Source of the DNA: Streptomyces bicolor
GTDB taxonomy: Bacteria; Actinomycetota; Actinomycetes; Streptomycetales; Streptomycetaceae
Direction of reading: 5' to 3'
DNA length: 13,354 nt
Assembly: GCF_000719285.1 (NCBI RefSeq)
Contig: NZ_JOFS01000069.1
Location: forward strand, 1-13,354
This document shows positions 1 to 5,951 of this stretch, in pieces. The position numbers and the translations under genes were made by a program. A model generated the notes under the pieces. It saw only the letters and a program-made list of their open reading frames with translations. It had not been told where the DNA came from and searched no databases. Each line of letters begins with the position of its first letter. Position 1 is the first letter of the stretch.

Positions 1-80
1 CAGGTCTAATGCGGCAGAAAGGCGGTACAGGTGAACAGTGCAGATCCGTGCACCCAGTTGAGGTCAGAGCAATCCAGAGA

Positions 81-120
81 AGCCATTCCCCACCCCGCTA
101 AAGCGGGGCGTCCCCTGGCT
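81..120 (-). repeat. Imperfect hairpin resembling an IS200/IS605-type element end
   Basis: On the minus strand an outer stem AGCCA/TGGCT (116-120 with 81-85) encloses two 7-nt internal loops and an inner stem CCCCGC/GCGGGG with a TTTA loop (93-108). Subterminal imperfect hairpins of this kind, with a small TTTA-type loop, are typical of ends of IS200/IS605-type elements and of the 3' ends of their guide RNAs (family knowledge from memory). It lies about 80 nt downstream of element A on the same strand, so both could be parts of one decayed element. It could also be an ordinary terminator of a gene outside this window. No transposase or TnpB/IscB frame is present. Confidence 0.35.
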
Positions 121-198
121 AGGTTCTGATGGCGTCCACGATGAATCGGGGCTGCCGACAGCCGGCTCGCCAGGCCCCCCGTCGCACCACTCGCGACA

Positions 199-362
199 GC
201 AGCCCGGGCGCCACTGCCACGTGGGACACCCGGGCTGCCGTATGCGCGCAGGAGCGAGCCGGCACGGGGGGAACCAGCCGCTCCTGCCGCTGGCGCCCGC
301 GTACCTCCCCATGAGTCGGGGCGCCTCGACCCTCATGATCGGGTCACTCTTCCCAGCGCACC
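199..362 (-). ncRNA. Structured repeated element, copy A (candidate non-coding RNA)
   Basis: Four hairpins occur in a row: a 10-bp perfect stem 199-208/229-238 with an inner CCAC/GTGG stem; an 8-bp stem GCAGGAGC/GCTCCTGC (248-255/280-287); CCCC/GGGG (307-310/318-321); and GACCC/GGGTC (328-332/341-345). The same order, spacing and loop sequences recur in copy B at 2538-2710. Stem differences between copies are compensatory (A253-T282 here is G2596-C2628 in B). The block CAGCGCACC (354-362) is identical in B, and TGTCAC follows exactly 12 nt later (375-380) in both. Wobble pairs favour transcription from the minus strand. No riboswitch class that I know fits. A guide-RNA scaffold of a TnpB or IscB (HEARO) type element is my best guess. 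The kinase lies downstream only on the opposite strand. Confidence 0.6.
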
Positions 363-476
363 GTGTGCCAAGAGTGTCACGGGAAGTGGGAGATGCTCAC
401 GAGTCCAGCGTGCTTGTGAAGGGCGAAACTTCAGGCCATCACGACTCGCCCGCGAACCAGGCACAACTGCCGGCCA

Positions 477-512
477 CCAGTGGGGCCTCCTCATCCAGTG
501 GGGCCTCCTCAT
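477..512. repeat. Perfect 18-bp tandem duplication
   Basis: The 18-mer beginning CCAGTGGGGCC and ending TCCTCAT is present twice head to tail (477-494 and 495-512) without mismatch. It lies 115 bp upstream of the kinase start. It may be a recent slippage duplication; a doubled binding site is possible but nothing else supports it. Confidence 0.85.
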
Positions 513-627
513 AACAGCCGAGCGCGGCCTCCGGGTCCACACGCCCCGGAAGGCCGCCGTTGCAGGGCCGGTACGCTGGGGCCGCTGCGGCACCCCCCAC
601 CTTTGATCCGCGCCCTCGCGGTGAGCC

Positions 628-2010
628 ATGGCCTGCGGCGACCGAGACGTTTTTGGGCATGAGGATGAGACACAGGTGCTGATAGCGGGCCGGTACCGTC
701 TGCGGGACGCCATCGGGCGGGGCGCGATGGGGGAGGTGTGGCGGGGCTTCGACGAGACACTCGGCCGACCGGTGGCCGTGAAGCTTCTGCTCCCTCAGGG
801 CTCCGACCCCACCGCCACCTCCCGCTTCCGGCTGGAGGCGCAGACCGCCGGCCGGCTCAGCGACCCGCATGTGGTCGGCGTGCTCGACTTCGGCGAGTCC
901 GAGGGCCGCCTGTTCCTGGTGATGGAACTGGTCGACGGCGACAGCCTCGCCCGGGTGCTCGCCGCCTCCGGTCCGCTGCCCGCCGAGCGGGTGGCCCGTA
1001 TCGCCGCCGAGGCCGCCGCGGGGCTCGCCGCCGCGCATCGGCAGGGCATCGTGCACCGGGACATCAAGCCCGCCAACCTGCTGCTGGACGCCGACGGCAC
1101 CCTGAAGATCGGCGACTTCGGAATCGCCCGCTTCCTCGACGACCCCAGCGCCGCGCTGACCGCGACCGGGCAGATCGTCGGCACCAGCCTGTACCTCGCG
1201 CCCGAGCGCGCTCTGGGCCGCACCGCCGGCCCGCCCTCCGACGTGTACTCCCTGGGCTGCGTGCTCTACCAACTCCTCACCGGCCGTCCGCCGTTCCAGG
1301 CCGACGCCGCGCTCGCGGTGCTTCACCAGCACCTCGACGCCGCCCTGGTCCCGCCCCGGCAGCTCGGCGCCGATCTCCCGCCCGCCTTCGAGAGCTATCT
1401 GCTCGGCCTGCTGGCCAAGGAGCCCGGGGACCGGCCCACGGCCCAGGAGGTGGCCGACTGGTTCGGGCGCGGAGCCTGGCGCGGGACGCCGGAACCCCTG
1501 CCCAGCGAACACCACGAGCACAGCCGCCCGGGCGTACCGCCCGTCACGGGTTCAAAGGCCCATGCCCCGGCAATGTCTTCGGGCAGTGCCTCCGCTGGGG
1601 GCGCCTTCGGTTCGGTGGCGGACAACGAGTGGAAGACGAGCGTGCACCGTACAGTGCCCCGCCGCTCGCGCCTGCCGTTCCCTGGCAGTACCCGGCTGAT
1701 GGCCGTGCTGGGCGGCGCCGCCCTGTTCACCGTGGCGCTGCTCGTCGGCATGGCGTGGTTCTCGTCCGGCACCGGCTCGGCGCAGGGACCGCAGACCGGG
1801 CCGTCGACGAGCGCGGTCCCCACCACGTCCCCGTCCTCCGCGACCACCACGTCACCCACCTCGAAGGCGGACGGCACCGCTTCCTCGCCGTCGCCCACGT
1901 CGTCACTCTCCTCATCCCCGGCGCAGCCCGACGTGCAGGAGACGGTCAAGGCGCCCGACGCCCAGAGCCCCAAGAAGCCCGGCAAACGCGATGGCAAGGG
2001 CAAGCACTGA
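628..2010 (+). CDS. Membrane-anchored PknB-type Ser/Thr protein kinase
   Basis: A 460-residue Hanks-type kinase that should phosphorylate Ser/Thr on cytoplasmic partners. Visible motifs: glycine loop GRGAMGEVW (30-38), ATP lysine in VAVKL (K52), likely alpha-C glutamate E70, catalytic loop HRDIKPANL with D145, DFG at 163-165, APE at 191-193. The kinase domain ends near residue 285. A linker leads to one membrane helix (about 357-378) and an outer tail rich in Ser, Thr and Pro ending in Lys/Gly. No PASTA, NHL or other sensor repeats are visible, so the external ligand, if any, is unknown. The ATG at 628 is the first start in frame; a GTG at residue 17 would also keep the whole domain. No neighbour suggests a substrate. 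The call is sure; the pathway is unknown. Confidence 0.95.
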   Translation: MACGDRDVFGHEDETQVLIAGRYRLRDAIGRGAMGEVWRGFDETLGRPVAVKLLLPQGSDPTATSRFRLEAQTAGRLSDPHVVGVLDFGESEGRLFLVMELVDGDSLARVLAASGPLPAERVARIAAEAAAGLAAAHRQGIVHRDIKPANLLLDADGTLKIGDFGIARFLDDPSAALTATGQIVGTSLYLAPERALGRTAGPPSDVYSLGCVLYQLLTGRPPFQADAALAVLHQHLDAALVPPRQLGADLPPAFESYLLGLLAKEPGDRPTAQEVADWFGRGAWRGTPEPLPSEHHEHSRPGVPPVTGSKAHAPAMSSGSASAGGAFGSVADNEWKTSVHRTVPRRSRLPFPGSTRLMAVLGGAALFTVALLVGMAWFSSGTGSAQGPQTGPSTSAVPTTSPSSATTTSPTSKADGTASSPSPTSSLSSSPAQPDVQETVKAPDAQSPKKPGKRDGKGKH

Positions 2011-2059
2011 CGGGAGCCCGGGGCTCGAACTCCTAGCACGGTCTGCCGCGCCTCGCTGA

Positions 2060-2076
2060 CCCGGGCCTTACCCGGG
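2060..2076 (+). terminator. Possible terminator of the kinase gene
   Basis: CCCGGG occurs twice around a 5-nt loop (cctta), giving a perfect 6-bp hairpin 50 nt after the kinase stop. A weaker 5-bp hairpin GAGCC/GGCTC lies just after the stop (2014-2026). There is no T tract, which is usual for streptomycete terminators, so the call rests on position and stem only. Confidence 0.35.
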
Positions 2077-2244
2077 AGTGCGACCCTTGGGCGTCGCCGA
2101 CCACGTAGCGCCGACCGGTCTGTCCGGCCGGCCGGCGCTGGAGGACATCCGCTGAGTACCACCGTCATGCGCCGCCACAGCAGGGTGGCCAGCGATTGCA
2201 CACCGTCTCAAGGTGCATGGTGGTGCCATGGAGAGCGTCCTCCC

Positions 2245-2445
2245 GTGGTGGTGCTGCCACCCGCGTCGGACGGCGAACGGCGGGTGACGATCAACGGCGA
2301 GCGCATGGGCACCGCGTACAACCTGTTCGACGTGCTCGACTTCCTGCACCAGGCGGGCCTGCCGGCCGAGGACACCGCCGTCGACGACCCCGAGCTGATC
2401 GAGTGGCGCGGCGGCGGTCCGTACGACTGGAACAGCACGGCCTGA
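2245..2445 (+). CDS. Small conserved-type protein of unknown function
   Basis: A 66-residue acidic soluble protein with no signal peptide, cysteine or membrane segment. It reads VVVLPPASDGERRV, then INGERMGTAYNLFDVLDFLHQAGL and a C-terminal motif LIEWRGGGP. From memory, short streptomycete proteins share this layout: a PP...GRRV start, a helix ending FLxxAGL, then LIEWRGGGP. None has a known function. The frame is open from an ATG at 2167, but the first 26 codons (ASDCTPSQGAWWCHGE region) look non-coding. GGAGAG at 2230-2235 is well placed for the GTG triplets at 2245, 2248 or 2251, so I start there. It is followed by the strong hairpin at 2538-2575. It stands alone rather than in an operon. 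Confidence 0.6.
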   Translation: MVVLPPASDGERRVTINGERMGTAYNLFDVLDFLHQAGLPAEDTAVDDPELIEWRGGGPYDWNSTA

Positions 2446-2537
2446 CGACGGCCTCAGCCGAGGCGTGCAGCGGGCCCTGATCCGGCGAGGCTGCCGCAAG
2501 CCTGAAGAGCGGCCCCTGCCACCCCGCCCACCGAGAA

Positions 2538-2575
2538 GGCCCTGGGTACCGCTGCGCGGTCGGGCACCCAGGGCC
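2538..2575 (+). terminator. Strong hairpin, possible terminator between convergent genes
   Basis: A perfect 10-bp stem GGCCCTGGGT/ACCCAGGGCC with a nested ACCGC-TGC-GCGGT hairpin and a 5-nt bulge. It lies 92 nt after the stop of the small protein gene and also downstream of the minus-strand gene that stops at 2770, so it could end transcription from both sides. It is also the distal hairpin of element B, and copy A keeps an equivalent hairpin, so termination may not be its only role. Confidence 0.45.
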
Positions 2576-2710
2576 GGCCTTCCTCCTCGAGCAGGGGCAG
2601 ACCCGTCACGGGGGTAACCGAGCCTGCCCCTGCACGTCGGAGCCCGCTGCCTCCTCCACAGAGGGCGGACCCCTCGACCCTCGTGATCGGGTCGCCTCCT
2701 ACAGCGCACC
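2538..2710 (-). ncRNA. Structured repeated element, copy B (candidate non-coding RNA)
   Basis: A diverged second copy of element A in the same orientation. Hairpins in order: a 10-bp perfect stem 2538-2547/2566-2575 with inner ACCGC/GCGGT; a long stem 2591-2605/2619-2633; CCTC/GAGG (2653-2656/2661-2664); GACCC/GGGTC (2676-2680/2689-2693). In the long stem ten Watson-Crick pairs are followed by two A-C appositions (2601/2623 and 2603/2621) between normal pairs. On the minus strand these are U-G and G-U wobbles, giving 15 continuous pairs, so the RNA is probably read leftwards. It ends with CAGCGCACC (2702-2710), identical to copy A. It sits downstream of genes on both sides (the stops at 2445 and 2770), so it leads no gene on either strand. 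No hairpin like 81-120 follows it. Confidence 0.6.
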
Positions 2711-2769
2711 ACTGATCTGATCTGTCACACCTGACCGTGCACGCGGGCCATACAGCCGCGTCGAGGCGG

Positions 2770-3567
2770 TTACGACTTCTCGGGCTTGGCCGTTTTGGCG
2801 GGCTTGCTCGGCTTGACCGTCTCCTCAGTCGTCTCTGTCTCCTGGGCCTTCTTGGTCTTCTCAGACTTGCCCTGCTTGTCTCCTGCCGAGGGCCGCGCCA
2901 ACTGCTCGGCGCAGTGCACGGCGACGTTCTTCTCACCGCCGGCGGCGTCGACGAGCCGCTGCCAGGCCGTCGCGTCCAGTGCCTTGCCGTGGCCCTTGAC
3001 CTTCTCGTACGCCCTGCAGTGGGCCTCGGTGACCTGGGCGTTGGCCGGGTGGCCAGGCGTGGCGGAGGCACCGGGCGTGCGGGACTCGGCGGGAGACGCG
3101 CCCGCGCCGGCCCGGCTGGAAGCAGTGGCCGCCGGTTGCGGCGGCCGCCGGTCCCCGTGGCCGTCGTCCGACGAGCGGACGACGCCGATCGCCGCCACCG
3201 CGACGCCGCTCAGGGTGAGGCCGGCCACGGACAGCGCCACAGCGGCCCGCACCGAGTGCCAGACCCGCCGCCGCTCGCGCGGACGCCAGTCGTCCCGGCG
3301 CCGGGTGCGCGCCCGGTGTGCCCCGGCGTCCCGGGCGGCCCGGAAGGCCGCCACGGCTCGCTGTTCGTCCTCGGTGTGGGCAGCGGCCTGGGGCAGGGCG
3401 GCGAGCAGTGCCTCCAGTGCGGCGCCCTCCGGGCCGGTCACGGCATCGCCTGGGTGCACGCGCCGACGGCCGGGAGTACTGCCGTCGTTGTGCGGCTCAC
3501 GCATGCCCGCTTTCATCCCGTTTCCGCATCCGTCCCTGTCCGCCGGTCGGCCGTCGGTGCCGTTCAT
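2770..3567 (-). CDS. Single-pass membrane protein, probable anti-sigma factor of the adjacent ECF sigma factor
   Basis: A 265-residue protein with an N-terminal cytoplasmic part of about 105 residues, one membrane helix (about 108-130) and an outer C-terminal part. The inner part has a helix-forming segment (about 47-100) ending in a basic stretch next to the membrane. The outer part has a Pro/Ala/Ser linker, a small domain with two cysteines (CRAYEKVKG and HCAEQL) and a Lys/Thr/Glu-rich tail with KPxKPAKTAKPEK character. The ATG overlaps the sigma factor TGA as ATGA, so the two are probably translated together. That coupling and the topology suggest it holds the sigma factor at the membrane. 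The zinc anti-sigma signature HxxxCxxC is absent, so the role is inferred from context. I recall similar partner proteins in other streptomycetes. Confidence 0.75.
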   Translation of the reverse strand: MNGTDGRPADRDGCGNGMKAGMREPHNDGSTPGRRRVHPGDAVTGPEGAALEALLAALPQAAAHTEDEQRAVAAFRAARDAGAHRARTRRRDDWRPRERRRVWHSVRAAVALSVAGLTLSGVAVAAIGVVRSSDDGHGDRRPPQPAATASSRAGAGASPAESRTPGASATPGHPANAQVTEAHCRAYEKVKGHGKALDATAWQRLVDAAGGEKNVAVHCAEQLARPSAGDKQGKSEKTKKAQETETTEETVKPSKPAKTAKPEKS

Positions 3568-4184
3568 ATCGACTCCCCCAGCGTCCGGGGAACCTCGTGC
3601 GTCACATCTGCGACGCCGAGCCGACGGGCAAGGCGTTTCAGCCCACGGCACCCAGCGGTGCGCACCGCACGGGGACGCTTGCCCATGACACGGGCGGCGG
3701 CGGGCTCGTCCAAGCCGACAACGACACGCAGCAGCACGGCCTCGGCCTGGTCCCGCGGCAGCCCGTGGACCAGCCGAAGGGCGTACTCGGTGGATATGGA
3801 CTCCAGCACCTCGTCGTGCGTGCTGTGCTGGCGGGGCAGGTTCTGTGCGTCCTGTTCGCACGCCGTCGATCGGGGTCGCCCCTTCTGGCGGCGCAGATGA
3901 TCCATCGCCCGGCGCCGGGCGATGGCCGCGGTCCAGCCGCGGAAGCCCGCCCCGTCACCCGAAAACCGGCCCAGGTCCCGGGCGATCTCCAGCCACGCAT
4001 CGGACGCCACGTCCTCCGCGTCGTCTCCGACCAGCCCCCGCAGATAGCCGACCAGTCCGGGCTGCACCATCCGGTACGCGACCGCGAACGCGGACTCGTC
4101 GCCTTCCTGGGCTCGCGCGACAGCCACCGCCAACTCCCCGTCGCACGCCTGCACGCTGCGGGGTTCATCATGTATGCCCAACAC
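3564..4184 (-). CDS. ECF-type RNA polymerase sigma factor (sigma-70 family)
   Basis: A 206-residue sigma factor with only regions 2 and 4, so it should direct RNA polymerase to a small set of stress or envelope promoters. Region 2 (about 28-100) contains DAEDVASDAWLEIARDL and the promoter-melting/-10 segment ending RAMDHLRRQKGRP. Region 4 (about 135-190) contains GLPRDQAEAVLLRVVVGL and the helix-turn-helix RPRAVRTAGCRGLKRLARRL. The GTG at 4184 is chosen because homologues begin shortly before region 2 and GGGGA lies just upstream. An in-frame GTG at 4259 would add 25 residues with no family resemblance. It is cotranslated with the membrane protein downstream (4-nt overlap). No autoregulatory promoter could be assigned with confidence. 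Confidence 0.9.
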   Translation of the reverse strand: MLGIHDEPRSVQACDGELAVAVARAQEGDESAFAVAYRMVQPGLVGYLRGLVGDDAEDVASDAWLEIARDLGRFSGDGAGFRGWTAAIARRRAMDHLRRQKGRPRSTACEQDAQNLPRQHSTHDEVLESISTEYALRLVHGLPRDQAEAVLLRVVVGLDEPAAARVMGKRPRAVRTAGCRGLKRLARRLGVADVTHEVPRTLGESI

Positions 4185-4412
4185 TGTCCCCGTTCGTACC
4201 GAGTGCGCAGCGAGCGTTGACGAACCCGCACCGGGGACACCAAAGGGCTTGTCCCCCACTCATCAGCGCCAGGCCGCACAGAAGTGTCACAACCCTCAGA
4301 CACCCCTGCGCTCACAGAGCGCTACGGCCCGTCGGGCGCCTCATCGGCCCCGTACCCTCTCACCCCAGCCCACCCTGGAAGCGCGGACTGGACAGCGAAG
4401 CAAGCACGCCCA

Positions 4413-4464
4413 GCTCCTGGCAGACACGGGTGATCTCAGTCAAGAACCCATCGCTGCCAGGAGC
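4413..4464. repeat. Perfect 11-bp inverted repeat with a 30-nt loop
   Basis: GCTCCTGGCAG (4413-4423) is matched exactly by CTGCCAGGAGC (4454-4464). Neither arm abuts a gene. It could be a hairpin in the 3' region of the peptide transcript, the footprint of a small inverted-repeat element, or a binding site for a dimeric protein. There is no target-site duplication that I can see. Confidence 0.7.
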
Positions 4465-4508
4465 CTTGTCTAGCGTGCAGCATGCCTGAATCCGCCGACG
4501 GCCCAACG

Positions 4509-4526
4509 CCCCTCAGTCTGGAGGGG
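4509..4526 (-). terminator. Possible terminator of the peptide gene
   Basis: CCCCTC and GAGGGG form a perfect 6-bp stem with a 6-nt loop, 27 nt after the stop of the peptide gene on the minus strand. There is no T run. Its position directly behind a lone short gene makes a terminator the simplest reading. Confidence 0.4.
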
Positions 4527-4552
4527 GCTCACCGACTGATTCGGGCCGTCGA

Positions 4553-4762
4553 TCAGAGGGACGCGCTGACGCTGGCGTGGTTGTACTGGCCAGCGGCGCC
4601 CAGGACCTCGTTCTTGACGCCGTCGACCTGGGCGAGGACATCCGCGCTGCTGACCGCCGTCGGGCCGGCGACGAGGCTGGCGTGCGGGTTCAGGCCGCCC
4701 GAGACGTTGTCGAGCTCGGCGTCGGAGATCTCAACGATCTCAACCTGGTGAGCGGAGTTCAT
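4553..4762 (-). CDS. Double-glycine leader peptide, RiPP or bacteriocin-like precursor without cysteine
   Basis: A 69-residue peptide. The leader, residues 1-23, contains VEIVEISDAELDNVSGG: an acidic amphipathic ELxxV helix ending in Gly-Gly, the pattern cut by the peptidase domain of C39/LanT-type exporters. The predicted 46-residue product starts LNPHASLV, has no cysteine, one lysine, three aspartates, one glutamate and seven Ser/Thr, and ends HASVSASL. Without cysteine no (methyl)lanthionine can form, although such peptides are often labelled type A2 lantipeptides in streptomycetes (memory). It could be an unmodified peptide, a dehydrated one, or a relic. The ATG at 4762 has AAGGGAAG 7 nt upstream; the ATG at 4780 lies on top of that site and is less likely. 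No synthetase, protease, exporter or immunity gene is in the window. Confidence 0.75.
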   Translation of the reverse strand: MNSAHQVEIVEISDAELDNVSGGLNPHASLVAGPTAVSSADVLAQVDGVKNEVLGAAGQYNHASVSASL

Positions 4763-4769
4763 GATGAAA

Positions 4770-4777
4770 CTTCCCTT
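4770..4777 (-). promoter_or_regulatory. Ribosome binding site of the peptide gene
   Basis: On the minus strand AAGGGAAG lies 7 nt before the ATG at 4762. It overlaps the alternative upstream ATG at 4780, which decides the start in favour of MNSAHQ. Confidence 0.65.
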
Positions 4778-5438
4778 CATATGGATGATCCACAAGGGGG
4801 GCGGCCCCGCTGGGGACAGCTCGCGGGTCTCGGCCGCAGAAGGGCACGCGATCCCCGCTTCCGGAGACCTTCGCGCGGCCCTGCGGCGCTGAGGATCAAA
4901 GCACGGAGCACGCCGCGCGACCAATCAACCGGAGCGCGCATCCGGGAAGTTGAACGAACAGGCTGCGCATTCATGGAGTCACGCACACAAGTTGGAGGCA
5001 GCTTCTCTACATGTCACGCGGCAGCGGGATCCCAGCCGGTGTTGCGACCACGTTCCCGAACGGGACACTCCGCGCGAACAGCGCGCTATACGGCAGGGAC
5101 GTAGTCCGGATCACGCGCACACCGCGCCGAGGTTGCGCAGCCGATGTGCAGATTTACCGAAACCGGAATAGCACCCCTCCCGGACACTGATCGTCGCCAC
5201 TCGGCGACGTAGCGTATGCCCAGCTAAGGGCGGCGCACGACAAGCGGCAAGACGTGGCCTGTGTCGGTGGCCAGTTCAGAGTTCCGGCTCGCGGCCAGTT
5301 AGCGGCAGGCTGGCGGCTCGGAGCGATGCTCTGGCGAAGGCCCGTTGCCTCTACCCGGGGCATGGCACGTTGGCGCGGGAGCAACGATGTGGCCGTGGCT
5401 TTGTCGACGGAGTTCACGGACACGATCGCGTACCGCAC

Positions 5439-5522
5439 GCCATCCTCATAGTGCCGAATGGTGCGCAGCGACAGCGCGGTCCGTGCGGCGACCTCCCTGA
5501 TCTGCATGCGCGGACCCGACAT
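5439..5522 (-). pseudogene. N-terminal stump of a MerR-family regulator
   Basis: From an ATG at 5522 (or 5507) the minus strand reads MSGPRMQIREVAARTALSLRTIRHYEDG. MQIREVAARTxLSxRTIRHYE is the classic first helix-turn-helix of MerR regulators. The match stops at about codon 28; the frame stays open to 5154 but the rest has no MerR dimerisation helix or wing and looks non-coding. A normal member would be 110-250 residues with a second helix-turn-helix. It is therefore a truncated remnant, and the join near 5439 marks a rearrangement. No intact partner of such a regulator is nearby. Confidence 0.6.
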
Positions 5523-5821
5523 CCTAGGCGGGCGCAAACTTGCTCAAGCCAACGCGACCTGAGTCATCGGCGGAACCCCAGGACCGCCCCGCCCTGGGAG
5601 AAGTCTGGGACAAGATCTTCCCCCAGAGCCCCTGCGAAGCCGCCCGAGACCAACCACGACCCGCGCTCTGACCAGCACAATGCCAGCCGAAGCAAGTAGG
5701 CGACATGATCGGACCGCATTCGGGACGAAGAGGTCGAGAGTCCAGAACTCGCAGCATCGATGCAGCCGGGCTCGAGGGGCCGCACGCCGGACCGTCACGC
5801 ACCCAGTGGTAGTCGGGCCCG

Positions 5822-5846
5822 GCGGGATCCTTCCCTTTCATCCCGC
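5822..5846. repeat. 7-bp hairpin downstream of the PucR-type gene
   Basis: GCGGGAT and ATCCCGC pair perfectly around an 11-nt loop. It lies about 105 nt past the stop of the PucR-type regulator, so it may be its terminator, but the distance is long and there is no T run. Confidence 0.3.
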
Positions 5847-5951
5847 TGGTCAGCGGAGGGGCTGATTAGTACACCGGCTGTGCGGCGCGGGCAGCCACGG
5901 ACCCGAACGCGCCTGAGGAGAGCGCTCCCCCGACGTGTGCGGCACCGCCGG

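Larger units (their letters stand above)
1..627. other. Left intergenic region without a convincing gene
   Basis: I see no gene with a ribosome binding site, family motif or convincing codon bias here. Short open frames run through it on both strands; one of about 90 codons on the minus strand lies across structured element A and follows its hairpins rather than a protein pattern. The region holds an IS-end-like hairpin, element A and an 18-bp tandem repeat, listed separately. The stretch 380-476 and the 115 bases before the kinase start show nothing else I can name, and I could not place a confident promoter for the kinase. Confidence 0.6.
4185..4552. other. Gap between the sigma factor and the peptide gene
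   Basis: It contains the start region of the sigma operon, an 11-bp inverted repeat (4413-4464) and a hairpin after the peptide gene (4509-4526). An open minus-strand stretch around 4365-4470 reads DGFLTEITRVCQELGV, which has a protein-like look, but it has no start, no ribosome binding site and no family I recognise. A plus-strand frame starting with ATG at 4482 runs antisense through the peptide gene and is rejected. Confidence 0.5.
4763..5951. other. Long region without an intact gene
   Basis: About 1.2 kb with weak codon bias and many short frames on all strands. None combines a ribosome binding site with a recognisable motif, apart from the MerR stump at 5439-5522. It holds the leader of the peptide gene (upstream of 4780), a hairpin (5822-5846) and the tail of the PucR unit. 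The patchy codon use and the broken regulator suggest decayed, possibly transferred DNA. I looked for transposase motifs (DDE, HUH, serine or tyrosine recombinase) and found none. Confidence 0.6.

Noticed and set aside
64..336. Minus-strand frame of about 90 codons across element A
   Set aside because: No ribosome binding site; differences between the two copies follow base pairing and not codons, and the frame is broken in copy B.
241..362. c-di-AMP (ydaO-type) riboswitch, suggested by GGGGGGAACC on the plus strand before the kinase gene
   Set aside because: The other conserved ydaO blocks are missing, wobble pairs favour the minus strand, and copy B is not in front of any gene.
439..1521. 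Long minus-strand open frame of about 360 codons
   Set aside because: It is antisense to the kinase, rich in Gly/Ala/Arg/Glu and has no motif; it is a shadow caused by GC-rich third positions.
2553..3071. Arg/Ser/Pro-rich minus-strand frames overlapping element B and the anti-sigma gene
   Set aside because: Out of frame with the coupled gene and compositionally typical of GC-rich shadows.
4482..4751. Plus-strand frame of 89 codons with an ATG at 4482
   Set aside because: Antisense to the double-glycine peptide gene, which has a better ribosome binding site and a recognisable leader.
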